Positions 1 through 6,410 of a stretch of 23,652 nt of DNA are shown here, piece by piece (the stretch's first letter is position 1; every line of letters starts with the position of its first letter). The position numbers were made by a program, and so were the translations under genes. This stretch comes from a virus, in IMG/VR virus record IMGVR_UViG_3300044985_000056, positions 1 through 23,652 of that record. One strand, given 5' to 3'. The notes below the pieces were generated by a model, which was given only the letters and a program-made list of their open reading frames with translations, was not told the DNA's origin and searched no databases.

Positions 1-168
1 GCCGGCAACGAGAGACTCAGTTGTGCTTTCTGTATCTTCGGATCCAGGAACGATCTCCGGAATGCCAGGGAGCAACGGCCCGATCTTTACAAGCGGTACA
101 TCGACCTCGAGATTGAAGTTCGCACCACGATGTTCCAGACCGAATCACTTTCAACCAGGAGCCAATGA
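1..168 (+). CDS. PAPS reductase-family protein, C-terminal fragment (cut by left window edge)
   Basis: Reading frame 1 is open from the first base to the TGA at 166-168 and encodes the last 55 residues of a longer protein. The fragment begins NERLSCAFCIFGSRNDLRNA and continues with RPDLYKRYIDLE. A Cys-x-x-Cys pair (fragment residues 8 and 11) followed by G-S-R-N-D-L and a helix ending in Y-x-x-x-E is the usual C-terminal signature of phage phosphoadenosine-phosphosulfate reductase/DndC-like proteins. Known members bind an adenylylated substrate in a PP-loop N-terminal domain, which lies outside this window, so activity cannot be judged. The role in phages is unsettled; sulfur chemistry on nucleic acids or nucleotides has been suggested for relatives. 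The next gene starts one base after the stop, so the two are likely co-translated. Confidence 0.72.
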   Translation, partial: AGNERLSCAFCIFGSRNDLRNAREQRPDLYKRYIDLEIEVRTTMFQTESLSTRSQ

Positions 169-169
169 T

Positions 170-499
170 ATGACCACCAAGCAAATCAAAACCCTGAAGG
201 GATCCACCGGAGTGGGCGAGGGACCGCTCTTCGAGAAGGTCTACGAAGACCACGTTGGTGACGCCTACAACTACTACGTCAGCACCCAGTGTGTCGACGG
301 TAGAAACTACACGCTGCTTCGACAGTTCGGTCCCGACGAGAAGGACCTAGCCGAGCGCACCGCCAAGGCGATCGATGCAGGTGGCGTGATCGAAGTAGCT
401 TACTGGGAACTGGGTACGCCCTGGGACCAGTACAAAATTCCTCAGACATACGAAGAAGAAAAAGCCGAGGCCCTTGAACGCGAACACGGAGATTACTAA
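170..499 (+). CDS. hypothetical phage protein, 109 aa
   Basis: I do not recognise the family. The frame extends further upstream, but the start at 170 is preferred. An AGGA Shine-Dalgarno lies at 157-160, the ATG follows directly after the stop of the upstream gene, and the upstream extension overlaps the PAPS reductase frame. The protein is acidic overall, begins MTTKQIKTLKGSTGVGEGP, has a central aromatic stretch (YNYYV) and ends in a charged helix rich in Glu. The stop TAA shares its last base with the ATG of the next gene (TAATG), which indicates translational coupling within the left-arm operon. No membrane segment, signal peptide or catalytic motif is visible. Confidence 0.8.
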   Translation: MTTKQIKTLKGSTGVGEGPLFEKVYEDHVGDAYNYYVSTQCVDGRNYTLLRQFGPDEKDLAERTAKAIDAGGVIEVAYWELGTPWDQYKIPQTYEEEKAEALEREHGDY

Positions 500-858
500 T
501 GACTATCGAACCCACCCACGAAGAGCAGCTGTTCATCGCTGCCTACCTGGAGGCGGTCGACTTCACCGACACTGGTGACACCGACCAGCCCGAGGCCGGC
601 ACCGAGATGGATCCGGTTTTCCTCCGCGAGTCCACCATCGAGTGCCTGGCCTTTTACAGCAGGATCGTCTGCTACCTTTCGGATGAACAGATCACCCAGG
701 CAGGTCACGACTTCTGGCTCACCAGGAACGGTCACGGTACCGGCTTCTGGGACCGCGAGGAGATCTACGGCGAGTTCCACGCCAACAGGTTCACTGAGAT
801 GGCCCAGTCATTCGGCGAAGCCTACTCATACTACGAAGGAGAAGATGATGGAAGCTAA
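499..858 (+). CDS. conserved hypothetical phage protein (DFWLTRNGHG family), 119 aa
   Basis: The central sequence AGHDFWLTRNGHGTGFWDR is a strongly conserved block that I recognise from many small phage proteins of unknown function, so this is almost certainly a real gene. The block has two Trp/Phe pairs and a G-H-G turn and lies at about residues 68-86. The rest is acidic: an N-terminal helix with E-E-Q-L-F-I-A-A-Y-L and a C-terminal tyrosine-rich tail (YSYYEGEDDG). It starts in TAATG overlap with the preceding gene and overlaps the next gene by 11 bases. No enzymatic function can be assigned. A longer frame in another phase across this gene is a shadow apart from its last part. Confidence 0.88.
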   Translation: MTIEPTHEEQLFIAAYLEAVDFTDTGDTDQPEAGTEMDPVFLRESTIECLAFYSRIVCYLSDEQITQAGHDFWLTRNGHGTGFWDREEIYGEFHANRFTEMAQSFGEAYSYYEGEDDGS

Positions 859-1105
859 CACCCTGCACCAGGTCCACACCGACGATGGCTACCGCTGTGC
901 GTTAGTCGTCACGGTTGGACCCAAGTTCACCGGCATGATCTGGATCGATGATCGATCACCTGGTGTCCGGATCAACAAGATCCTCAACTCCCAGGTCACC
1001 TCCAAACCACTGGAGTATCCCCTGGCCAAGGCCAAGAAACTCTTCCGCAGTTGCGGTAAGAAACTGGGCATCACCAAAGCAGCACGGAGGGCATTACGAG
1101 CATGA
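848..1105 (+). CDS. hypothetical phage protein, 85 aa
   Basis: The frame is open far upstream, but that part runs over the preceding gene and is composition-driven. The start at 848 fits best: AGGAG at 837-841 is six bases ahead, while the in-frame ATG at 845 would be too close. The product begins MEANTLHQVHTDDGYRCALVV, has a central beta-like stretch with F-T-G-M-I-W-I-D-D, and ends in a basic helix with many Lys and Arg (AKKLFRSCGKKLGITKAARRALRA). The basic tail could contact nucleic acid, but this is inference only. The stop overlaps the next start (CATGA). Confidence 0.72.
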   Translation: MEANTLHQVHTDDGYRCALVVTVGPKFTGMIWIDDRSPGVRINKILNSQVTSKPLEYPLAKAKKLFRSCGKKLGITKAARRALRA

Positions 1106-1329
1106 ACACTGAAGACTTCAAGAGCCTGGAGATCGGAGATCGAATTGAGTTCCGGTCGCCGACCAGGCACAACACCCGCAAGGCAATCCGCAAGGTCACC
1201 GGCTTCCCGAAGGTCTACGATGACATCGAGAGCTGGGGCCACCGCTCCACCGTCTGGGTCCACGTTCGATTCGAGGGTACCCCAGGCTTCATGGTGAAGC
1301 GCCACGAAATTATCCGGAGGATCTCATGA
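1102..1329 (+). CDS. hypothetical phage protein, 75 aa
   Basis: Unrecognised family. The sequence SLEIGDRIEFRSPTRHNTRKAI followed by V-W-V-H-V-R-F-E-G alternates hydrophobic and charged residues as a small beta-barrel would. It ends in the basic stretch MVKRHEIIRRIS. The start overlaps the previous stop by four bases (ATGA), and a GGAGG lies farther upstream at 1085-1089, so initiation is probably by coupling. The stop overlaps the next start in the same way. The length and position suit an accessory early protein. Confidence 0.78.
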   Translation: MNTEDFKSLEIGDRIEFRSPTRHNTRKAIRKVTGFPKVYDDIESWGHRSTVWVHVRFEGTPGFMVKRHEIIRRIS

Positions 1330-1574
1330 ACGCAAAAGACAGATGGGACCAGGAGAGCCACGAGGCCCTGGACAATATCCTGGGCGCCAGGCTCGAGGCC
1401 GAGGAAAAAGCGATCGACTCCCTTGGCCGGTACAAGTTCGAGATGTTTGGCTACTGGGCCAGCGCCTGGGTGAAGTACAACCAGCTACTGCCCAAGCGCC
1501 TGAAGAAGGGCAACCCGTTTGCCGACCTGGTCAAGCTGGCCAGGCAGATGAAGGAAGATTGCAAAAGGAGATAA
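1326..1574 (+). CDS. hypothetical phage protein, 82 aa
   Basis: Unrecognised. The protein looks mostly helical: residues 1-35 are acidic and amphipathic (RWDQESHEALDNILGAR), the middle has an aromatic patch (FEMFGYWASAWVKYNQ), and the C-terminus is basic (KQMKEDCKRR-like end). A GGAGG at 1316-1320 lies five bases before the ATG, which also overlaps the upstream stop (ATGA). The TAA at 1572-1574 falls inside the small inverted repeat at 1567-1579. A second frame across this gene, ending at 1618, is rejected as a shadow. Confidence 0.8.
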   Translation: MNAKDRWDQESHEALDNILGARLEAEEKAIDSLGRYKFEMFGYWASAWVKYNQLLPKRLKKGNPFADLVKLARQMKEDCKRR

Positions 1575-1600
1575 TCTCCCCTATACTACTTATATTGACA
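1559..1600 (+). promoter_or_regulatory. candidate sigma-70-like promoter upstream of 1615
   Basis: TTGCAA at 1559-1564 (4/6 to TTGACA) and TATACT at 1582-1587 (5/6 to TATAAT) are exactly 17 bases apart. Six bases after TATACT comes ATTGAC, whose first A would be a normally placed transcription start. The same TATACT-N6-ATTGAC-(A)CAC-GGAGA layout recurs before the gene at 2766. This is also one of the few AT-rich spots in the arm. The prediction rests on motif match and repetition only. Confidence 0.5.
1567..1579 (+). other. small inverted repeat over the stop codon
   Basis: The bases GGAGATAATCTCC form a perfect 5-bp stem with a three-base loop, and the stop codon of the upstream gene sits in the loop. 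There is no following T-tract, so it is not a canonical intrinsic terminator. It lies two bases ahead of the proposed -10 element at 1582. It could modulate readthrough or protect an mRNA end, or be chance. Confidence 0.35.
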
Positions 1601-1614
1601 CAGGAGAATGAAAT

Positions 1615-2058
1615 ATGAACAACACCCACGAAATCAAACTGATGAACGAGAACGGAGTCGAGAAGACCTACGGTCAGATCCCCGATCTCTATCACCTCGC
1701 AGACTTTGCCGGCAAGCACTTCGGCGAGAATGCCCGAGAGCAGATCCTCCAGGTTTGGATGATGGCTCATGACCTGAAGAGCGTAGCTGAAGAGCAACGC
1801 GGCAATGGCAACCACAAGGCCCACATCACAGAAGTCCTCGGCCTGAACCAGAACCAACGCGGTCAGCTCGACGCGATCGTCACAGACCTCACCGCCTTCC
1901 ATAGCTTCTTCGACCTGGTCGATGCCCAGGGTGACTACCGCCCCACCATCAACATTGACGATGGCCGGCTCCGGATCCTTGCCGATGCATACGACAAGTT
2001 CCAGGAAAACCGCGGCGACGATCGTCGGGCCTACCGTTACCACGGAGGTGACATCTAA
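1615..2058 (+). CDS. hypothetical phage protein, 147 aa
   Basis: Unrecognised. It begins MNNTHEIKLMNENGVEKTYG and has a mixed alpha/beta look, with a helical middle (QILQVWMMAHDLKSVAEEQ) and an acidic C-terminus. The start at 1615 is chosen because AGGAG at 1602-1606 is eight bases ahead; an ATG at 1608 is in another frame and too close. It is preceded by 40 untranslated bases, unusual in this tightly packed arm, which carry the candidate promoter. The stop overlaps the ATG at 2058 (TAATG). No catalytic motif is visible. Confidence 0.85.
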   Translation: MNNTHEIKLMNENGVEKTYGQIPDLYHLADFAGKHFGENAREQILQVWMMAHDLKSVAEEQRGNGNHKAHITEVLGLNQNQRGQLDAIVTDLTAFHSFFDLVDAQGDYRPTINIDDGRLRILADAYDKFQENRGDDRRAYRYHGGDI

Positions 2059-2231
2059 TGGAGATCTTCACCGCCACCATGATCGCTGAAGGCGTCGAGG
2101 ACGCCAGCGATCACGAGGAGTATCTCGAAGCCTGGCAGCTGCTGGTTAGCACCGGCATCGCCTGGCAACTACAAGGATGGTTCGGTCGCACCGCGATGGA
2201 CCTGATCAACAACGGAGACATTCACGCATGA
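2058..2231 (+). CDS. small conserved phage protein, 57 aa
   Basis: This short frame fills the gap between two longer genes. It starts MEIFTATMIAEGVEDASDHE and contains EAWQLLVSTGIAWQLQGWFG followed by RTAMDLINNGDIHA. The pattern A-W-Q-x-L-x-x-T-G-x-x-W-x-L-Q-G-x-x-G-R-x-A, with a terminal I-x-x-G-x-I, is one I recognise from many small phage proteins of unknown function, so the gene is well supported despite its size. It starts within the previous stop (TAATG), and its own TGA overlaps the next ATG (ATGA). CGGAGG at 2043-2048 serves as ribosome binding site. The Trp-rich helix could be a protein-interaction surface. Confidence 0.8.
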   Translation: MEIFTATMIAEGVEDASDHEEYLEAWQLLVSTGIAWQLQGWFGRTAMDLINNGDIHA

Positions 2232-2707
2232 ACATACTCGAAGCCGGTACCCTCGCCACCCAGGCCCTGCTGCCTGAATCGAAACTCAACCAGGTCTCGA
2301 ACGTGAAGACCTTCGGCCCGTTCAAGAACGGCAAGGAAACTGTCGTGGTCAAGGTGCGCTACGACGACACCTGTAAGAATGGCCACAACAGCCTGGGCGT
2401 CACCTGTGACATCTACGAGAACCACCGTGACGTTGGCGGCGGTTGCAACCACGAGCTGATCGAGAAGCTGATGCCTGAGATCGCACCGCTGATCAAGTGG
2501 CACCTGACCAGCACTGATGGTCCGCTGCACTACGTTGCCAACACCCTGTACTGGGCGAAGCAAGGTAACCTGGAGTACGCCAGGAACGCTGCTGTATGGG
2601 CTGACGCTGGAGAGATGGATCTCACCGAGGGAAACCTCCTGGCCAGGTTGCCGACACTGATGCGCGAGTTCAAGCGCGAGATCGAGATCTGGGGATTTGA
2701 GTACTAA
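2228..2707 (+). CDS. hypothetical phage protein, 159 aa
   Basis: Unrecognised. The frame is open upstream to 2177, but the ATG at 2228 is preferred. It overlaps the previous stop (ATGA), and ACGGAGA at 2213-2219 is correctly spaced. The first half is beta-rich (KETVVVKVRYDDTC, LGVTCDIYENHRDVGGGCNH) and the second half helical (YVANTLYWAKQGNLEYARNA). Cys and His residues in residues 45-80 are not arranged as a clear zinc finger. The protein is followed by a hairpin and the second TATACT site, so an expression boundary may lie here. Confidence 0.83.
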   Translation: MNILEAGTLATQALLPESKLNQVSNVKTFGPFKNGKETVVVKVRYDDTCKNGHNSLGVTCDIYENHRDVGGGCNHELIEKLMPEIAPLIKWHLTSTDGPLHYVANTLYWAKQGNLEYARNAAVWADAGEMDLTEGNLLARLPTLMREFKREIEIWGFEY

Positions 2708-2765
2708 GCTCACCCCATGAGCTACCACCTGAGATATACTTTCCTCATTGACCACGGAGATTGAA
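2707..2765 (+). promoter_or_regulatory. hairpin plus TATACT promoter-like site upstream of 2766
   Basis: AGCTCA-CCCCA-TGAGCT at 2707-2723 forms a perfect 6-bp stem directly at the stop of the upstream gene. It has no T-run. TATACT follows at 2735-2740, then six bases, then ATTGAC, with CACGGAGA leading into TGAAATG. Spacing and wording match the site before 1615. No -35 hexamer sits 16-18 bases upstream, so this copy may need an activator or be weaker. Both the hairpin and the promoter are sequence predictions. Confidence 0.42.
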
Positions 2766-3083
2766 ATGAGCAGATCTGACAACTACCCCGATGACATTCG
2801 CCAGTACGATAACGTGCCTGGCTCACCCTTCTATGAAGACCCCAACGAGTGGATGCCCATCAAGGCCACTGAGCAGGCCGAGGCCTGGCTCGAGGAGCTG
2901 GGTACCACCGGCAAGATCAAGGAAGAAGACTGGAGCCTGGCTGACCTGGTGGTCCTGATGGCCGAGGCCGGCATGGATCCGGACATCCCCCAGGAGCGCC
3001 TCCACTTCCTGGAAGCCTACATCCTCAAACTGATTGAGTCGCGCCCTGAAGATTACACAGAGCTGGACCTCAATTGGAGATAA
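2766..3083 (+). CDS. hypothetical acidic phage protein, 105 aa
   Basis: Unrecognised. A TTG at 2748 is in frame, but the ATG at 2766 is preferred because CGGAGA at 2755-2760 precedes it by five bases. The product begins MSRSDNYPDDIRQYDNVPG and is strongly acidic. Its helical C-terminal half contains WSLADLVVLMAEAGMDPDIP and LHFLEAYILKLIESRPEDYT. The first gene behind the second TATACT site, it leads into the recombination cassette. High acidity and small size resemble DNA-mimic or adaptor proteins, but nothing specific supports that. Confidence 0.82.
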   Translation: MSRSDNYPDDIRQYDNVPGSPFYEDPNEWMPIKATEQAEAWLEELGTTGKIKEEDWSLADLVVLMAEAGMDPDIPQERLHFLEAYILKLIESRPEDYTELDLNWR

Positions 3084-3085
3084 CC

Positions 3086-3181
3086 ATGAGCCTCTTAACC
3101 ACATCACTGTTGGTCGTGCTCTACTGCGCGATCGACTTTTTTTACACCCAGGAGAAAGACCATGACAGCAAAGAAAAATAG
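3086..3181 (+). CDS. possible 31-aa single-membrane-span peptide
   Basis: A short frame begins with ATG at 3086 and is preceded by TTGGAGA at 3073-3079, a good ribosome binding site with six-base spacing. It encodes MSLLTTSLLVVLYCAIDFFY followed by TQEKDHDSKEK: one hydrophobic span of about 18 residues, then a charged tail. It fills the otherwise empty 78 bases between the gene ending at 3083 and the ERF gene, and overlaps the ERF start by 20 bases. Size and topology fit the small membrane peptides phages use in host interference, but no family match is recognised. It could also be a leader that couples translation into ERF. Confidence 0.45.
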   Translation: MSLLTTSLLVVLYCAIDFFYTQEKDHDSKEK

Positions 3182-3950
3182 TCAGGTAGTCACACTACCG
3201 CAACCGACCGCGATGCAATCGGTCCACCCAGGCACGATGATCCAGGCGTTGATCGCCAACCACAAGGACATCGACATCAAGCAACTCGAGGGACTGTTCG
3301 AGCTGCAAATGAAGTACGACAACGAGATCGCCAGGAAGGCGTTCCACTCTGCGAAGTCTCGCTTCGCTGCGATGGCGCCAACCATCCTGCACGATGAAGA
3401 AGCCAAGTTCGAGGTTGGTGGCCGTGAGACTCAGTACGGCTACTCTACCCTGGCCGGCACACTGGACCAGATCCGAGAAGGCCTCACCGCCTGTGGTCTC
3501 CATGTTGGTTGGAAGACCGACGACAGCGGCGAGGGTGGCAACCTTCGCGTCACCTGTTACCTGACCCACGAGCTGGGATACCAGGAGGAGACATCTCTCA
3601 GTGCCAGCAGGGAAGCCGGCAAGGGATCGACAGGCATGAACAGCCTGCAGGCCGTCAAGAGCACCACGAGCTACCTGGAGCGCATCACGCTGTACGCACT
3701 CCTCGGTCTCGCATCAAAGGGTGACGACGACGATGGCAAGGGTGGTGGTATTGAGATCGCCACCATCAGCACCCAGCAGCTGAAGAGCCTGACCACCAAG
3801 ATCGCGAAGGTCGGTGCTGATACCAAGAGGCTGCTCGTGCTGTTCAAGGTTGAGACCCTGGCAGATCTGAAGGTCGATCAGTACCAGCCGGTCCAGGCCC
3901 TCCTGGCAGCGAAGGCAGCTGTCGATAAGAACAAGGCGGTGAACAAATGA
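3162..3950 (+). CDS. erf: ERF-family single-strand annealing recombinase, 262 aa
   Basis: The region at about residues 55-190 shows the ERF superfamily pattern. It has a helix with A-R-K-A-F-H-S-A-K-S-R-F, then TQYGYSTLAGTLDQIREGLT with ACGLHVGW, then beta strands (LRVTCYLTH) and a Y-L-E-R-I-T-L-Y-A-L-L-G-L segment. Known relatives such as P22 Erf form rings and anneal complementary single strands in phage recombination and circularisation. After a flexible Asp/Gly-rich hinge (SKGDDDDGKGGG), the C-terminal helical domain (about 200-262) resembles the partner-binding tails of this family. The start at 3162 has CAGGAG at 3149-3154. The stop overlaps the exonuclease start, matching the usual annealase-exonuclease pairing. 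Confidence 0.9.
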   Translation: MTAKKNSQVVTLPQPTAMQSVHPGTMIQALIANHKDIDIKQLEGLFELQMKYDNEIARKAFHSAKSRFAAMAPTILHDEEAKFEVGGRETQYGYSTLAGTLDQIREGLTACGLHVGWKTDDSGEGGNLRVTCYLTHELGYQEETSLSASREAGKGSTGMNSLQAVKSTTSYLERITLYALLGLASKGDDDDGKGGGIEIATISTQQLKSLTTKIAKVGADTKRLLVLFKVETLADLKVDQYQPVQALLAAKAAVDKNKAVNK

Positions 3951-4591
3951 TTACCGTCAAGTGTGAGCAGGGATCCGAGGAGTGGCGCCAGGTCAAGGCA
4001 GGGGTGGTATCACCCTCGAACTTCGATCGGTTGATCACGGCCAGCATGAAGCCATCCAGCCAGTGCGACGACTACTACTACGAGCTGATGGCTGAGTGGA
4101 TCGTCGGCAAGTGCAAGGAGCTGCCGCCCAATTTGTACTGGGTGAACCGCGGCACCGAGATGGAACCCATCGCCAGGCAGCACTTCGAGATCATCCACGG
4201 TGACGTCCACCAGGTAGGCTTCGCCTTCAAGGATAAGTCCAAGCTGGTCGGCTGTTCGCCTGATGGGTTCTATGGCAAGACTCAGGGCCTCGAGATCAAA
4301 TGCCCCGAGCCGATCGGCCACATGGCAAACTTCCTGCGCAACGAATGCCCGAAGAAGTACTTGCCCCAGGTCCAGGGATCCATGTGGATCACAGGCCTGA
4401 AGGAATGGTGGTTCATGTCCTACCATCCGGACCACCCGCCGCTGATCTGCCTGGTCAAAGCTGACCCACTGTGGCAGCAGGCCATCACCAGGATCGTGGT
4501 GCCGTTCGCCAAGCGTATCGAGGTTGGTCGTAACCTGAAGCAGGTCGCTGATCTGCGTGACGATCGCATCAAGATGGAAGACGCTGCGTGA
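3947..4591 (+). CDS. YqaJ-like / lambda-exonuclease-type recombination nuclease, 214 aa
   Basis: This is a PD-(D/E)XK exonuclease of the YqaJ viral recombinase family. It has the N-terminal QGSEEWRQVKAGVVSPSNF (Q8-F26), the conserved N-R-G-T-E-M-E-P-I-A-R helix (E73), GCSPDG with catalytic D106, LEIKCP with E116 and K118, and Q141-V-Q143-G-S-M-W. These match the metal-binding Asp, Glu and Lys and the following Gln of lambda exonuclease. Relatives resect 5' strands of double-stranded ends so that the partner annealing protein can load. The gene starts in ATGA overlap with the ERF gene, so the two are made together. Length (214 aa) is normal for the family. All expected catalytic residues are present. 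Confidence 0.93.
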   Translation: MITVKCEQGSEEWRQVKAGVVSPSNFDRLITASMKPSSQCDDYYYELMAEWIVGKCKELPPNLYWVNRGTEMEPIARQHFEIIHGDVHQVGFAFKDKSKLVGCSPDGFYGKTQGLEIKCPEPIGHMANFLRNECPKKYLPQVQGSMWITGLKEWWFMSYHPDHPPLICLVKADPLWQQAITRIVVPFAKRIEVGRNLKQVADLRDDRIKMEDAA

Positions 4592-4836
4592 GCGGTCTCC
4601 GGAAAGGTTGGAGCAGAGTTGCCGCTGATCAGATCAAGCACAGCTCCAACCGCGTCCGGATCCTGAAGGTCACCTTCCGTGCATCGGGAGGTGGCTCCAT
4701 CTACATCGTCAGCGTCATGGACAAGTACAAAGGTGGCCCAGGCCAGGACGTCTGGGTCAGACATGCGTCGACACCCCAGGACCTGGACGATGCCTACGAG
4801 ATTGCAGAAAAATTTATCACAACAATAGGAAAGTAA
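4588..4836 (+). CDS. hypothetical phage protein, 82 aa (GTG start)
   Basis: Unrecognised. It starts with GTG at 4588 overlapping the exonuclease stop (GTGA). The product is basic at the N-terminus (SGLRKGWSRVAADQIKHSSN), has beta-like stretches (VRILKVTFRASGGGSIYIVS) and ends in an acidic helix. Its place inside the recombination cassette suggests an accessory DNA-metabolism role, which is inference from position only. The last bases before the next gene are AT-rich (about 4805-4836). Confidence 0.72.
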   Translation: MSGLRKGWSRVAADQIKHSSNRVRILKVTFRASGGGSIYIVSVMDKYKGGPGQDVWVRHASTPQDLDDAYEIAEKFITTIGK

Positions 4837-4837
4837 A

Positions 4838-5062
4838 ATGAGTAAATTCAAAACCCCAGTAGAGATCAAGATCTCAAAAATCGATCTGCTCGAGATCCTG
4901 ACCACCCACATGAATGCGGAGATCTTTCGTGAGGACCACGAGGTCATGGCCATCACCATGCATGTCAAAGGCGACTACGCCTGCACGATGACAGTGGATC
5001 CAATCCTGAACCACACCGTGAAGCACAACGAAGCGATGGCAGCGAAGGAGAAAAAGTCATGA
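4838..5062 (+). CDS. hypothetical phage protein, 74 aa
   Basis: Unrecognised. It begins MSKFKTPVEIKISKIDLLEI, preceded by AGGAAAG at 4827-4833. The pattern of a beta strand, a helix (LLEILTTHMNAEIF) and two more beta strands (EVMAITMHVKGDYACTMTVD) suggests a small alpha/beta fold. It sits between nuclease and coiled-coil genes and overlaps the latter by ATGA. The upstream bases are AT-rich compared with neighbours. Confidence 0.75.
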   Translation: MSKFKTPVEIKISKIDLLEILTTHMNAEIFREDHEVMAITMHVKGDYACTMTVDPILNHTVKHNEAMAAKEKKS

Positions 5063-5943
5063 AGACTGAACTCGAACAAATCGAAAAGATGTCGCCGCTG
5101 AAACTGTTCAAGCCGAAGTTCATGCCGACACTATTGAAGGCCATCGAGATGGAAGTCACCGCCAACGTGCCTAACGTCGAGACACCTGACGGTCGCAAGG
5201 CCATCACCAGCCTGGCGTACAAGATCGCCAGATCGAAGACCACCATCGATGACCTGGGCAAGGGTTTCGTGGCCGAGCAGAAGTCAGCGATCGCCGCGGT
5301 CGATGAAGTGCGCCGGCTGGCCCGAGACTTCCTGGACAACCTGAAGGCCCAGGTGCGCAAGCCACTGACCGAGTGGGAGGATACCGAGCAGGCCAGGATC
5401 GAGAAGATGACCGAGAAGGTTGAGGCCATCAAGATCCTGGGCTACCACCTGGGTGACCTGGGTGCGCTACTGCCATCAGTCACGCTCGAGGATTGCCTGA
5501 AGAAACTCCAGGCCCTGAAGATCACCAAGATCTACCAGGAGTTCCAGGACGAGGCGATCAACGCGAAGAATGCCGCGGTCGTCAATCTGCTCGAGTGGAT
5601 CCCGAAGGCCAAGGAAGCCGAGCGCGAGGCTGCAGACAACCGCCGCCGTGCCGAGGAGGAAGCCGAGAACAACCGCGTCGAGGAAGAGCAGCGCATCGCT
5701 CGAGAGGCAGTCGAAGCTGCCGACCTCGAGTCCACCAGGGAGCTGCAGGAGCTGCAGGACAAAGCGGCCCAGGAGACCGCTGACCAGGAGAAGCGTGAGC
5801 GCGACACCAAGCACAAGGGCAGGGTTCACCGCGAAGCTGCCGAAGCAATCAAGGAATGGGCTGGCTGCGATTTGATCAAAGCAAAAGGAGTAGTGAAAGC
5901 CATTGTCGCAGGCAAGATCCCCAACGTAACAATCAACTATTAG
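5059..5943 (+). CDS. coiled-coil protein of the phage recombination cassette, 294 aa
   Basis: The N-terminal part, about residues 25-110, reads like a conserved block of phage proteins found beside annealase, exonuclease and SSB genes. It has the motifs TPDGRKAITSLAYKIARSKT and V-R-K-P-L-T-E-W-E. Residues about 185-260 form a long Glu/Arg/Ala-rich coiled coil (KEAEREAADNRRRAEEEAEN). The end, RVHREAAEAIKEWAGCDLIKA then GKIPNVTINY, is also typical. Automatic tools often call such proteins TolA-like because of the coil, which is misleading. The molecular role is unknown; an organising role in phage recombination is inferred from the neighbours. AAGGAG at 5045-5050 and ATGA overlap set the start. 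Confidence 0.85.
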   Translation: MKTELEQIEKMSPLKLFKPKFMPTLLKAIEMEVTANVPNVETPDGRKAITSLAYKIARSKTTIDDLGKGFVAEQKSAIAAVDEVRRLARDFLDNLKAQVRKPLTEWEDTEQARIEKMTEKVEAIKILGYHLGDLGALLPSVTLEDCLKKLQALKITKIYQEFQDEAINAKNAAVVNLLEWIPKAKEAEREAADNRRRAEEEAENNRVEEEQRIAREAVEAADLESTRELQELQDKAAQETADQEKRERDTKHKGRVHREAAEAIKEWAGCDLIKAKGVVKAIVAGKIPNVTINY

Positions 5944-5952
5944 GAGCACAGC

Positions 5953-6396
5953 ATGTCAGGAACTAACGTAGCAATTATCGTGGGACGGATGGGCCAGGAT
6001 CCGGAGGTTCGCTATGCGGCCAACGGGAACGCCGTGGCCAATCTGTCGATCGCAACATCGAAGAAGTTCAAGGGCGAGGAGGAGACCGAGTGGCATCGAG
6101 TCGTGTGCTTCGGCAAGCTGGCCGATGTGGTGAAAGAGTGGGTACACAAAGGTGACCTGATCGGGATCCAGGGTGAACTCCGGACCAGGAAGTGGCAGGA
6201 CAACAACGGCAACGACCGCTACTCGACGGAGATCATCGCGCACAGGATGGATATGCTCGGATCCAAGAGCCAGGGATCCGCGCCATCAAATGACGCATCG
6301 CGCCAAACAACGGCGCAACCACCAGCTGACCAGCCGGCGCGAACATCACAGGGGGACCAGCCGATCGATGACGGTTTTGACGACATCCCTTTTTAG
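5953..6396 (+). CDS. ssb: single-stranded DNA-binding protein (SSB), 147 aa
   Basis: It has the full bacterial-type SSB layout. The OB fold at residues 1-105 contains NVAIIVGRMGQDPEVRYAANG, the ETEWHRVVCFGKLADVVKEW segment, and KGDLIGIQGELRTRKW. A Gln/Pro/Ser-rich flexible linker (about 106-135) follows, and then the acidic tip DDGFDDIPF. That tip is the known docking site for replication and repair partners. The protein coats single strands produced by the exonuclease upstream and works with the ERF annealing protein. AGGAG at 5942-5946 lies six bases before the ATG. Length is slightly shorter than E. coli SSB because the linker is short. Confidence 0.97.
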   Translation: MSGTNVAIIVGRMGQDPEVRYAANGNAVANLSIATSKKFKGEEETEWHRVVCFGKLADVVKEWVHKGDLIGIQGELRTRKWQDNNGNDRYSTEIIAHRMDMLGSKSQGSAPSNDASRQTTAQPPADQPARTSQGDQPIDDGFDDIPF

Positions 6397-6410
6397 ACAG
6401 GAGCAAACCC

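Noticed and set aside
575-847. Long plus-strand frame starting at 575 inside the gene at 499-858
   Set aside because: Only its part from 848 on is credible. The upstream part is Ser/Pro/Thr/Arg-rich and overlaps a gene with a conserved motif block.
5532-5875. Multiple alternative frames in the coiled-coil gene
   Set aside because: The Glu/Ala/Arg-rich coil has few stop codons in other frames. Only the 294-residue frame has a ribosome binding site, coupling and a recognisable N-terminus.
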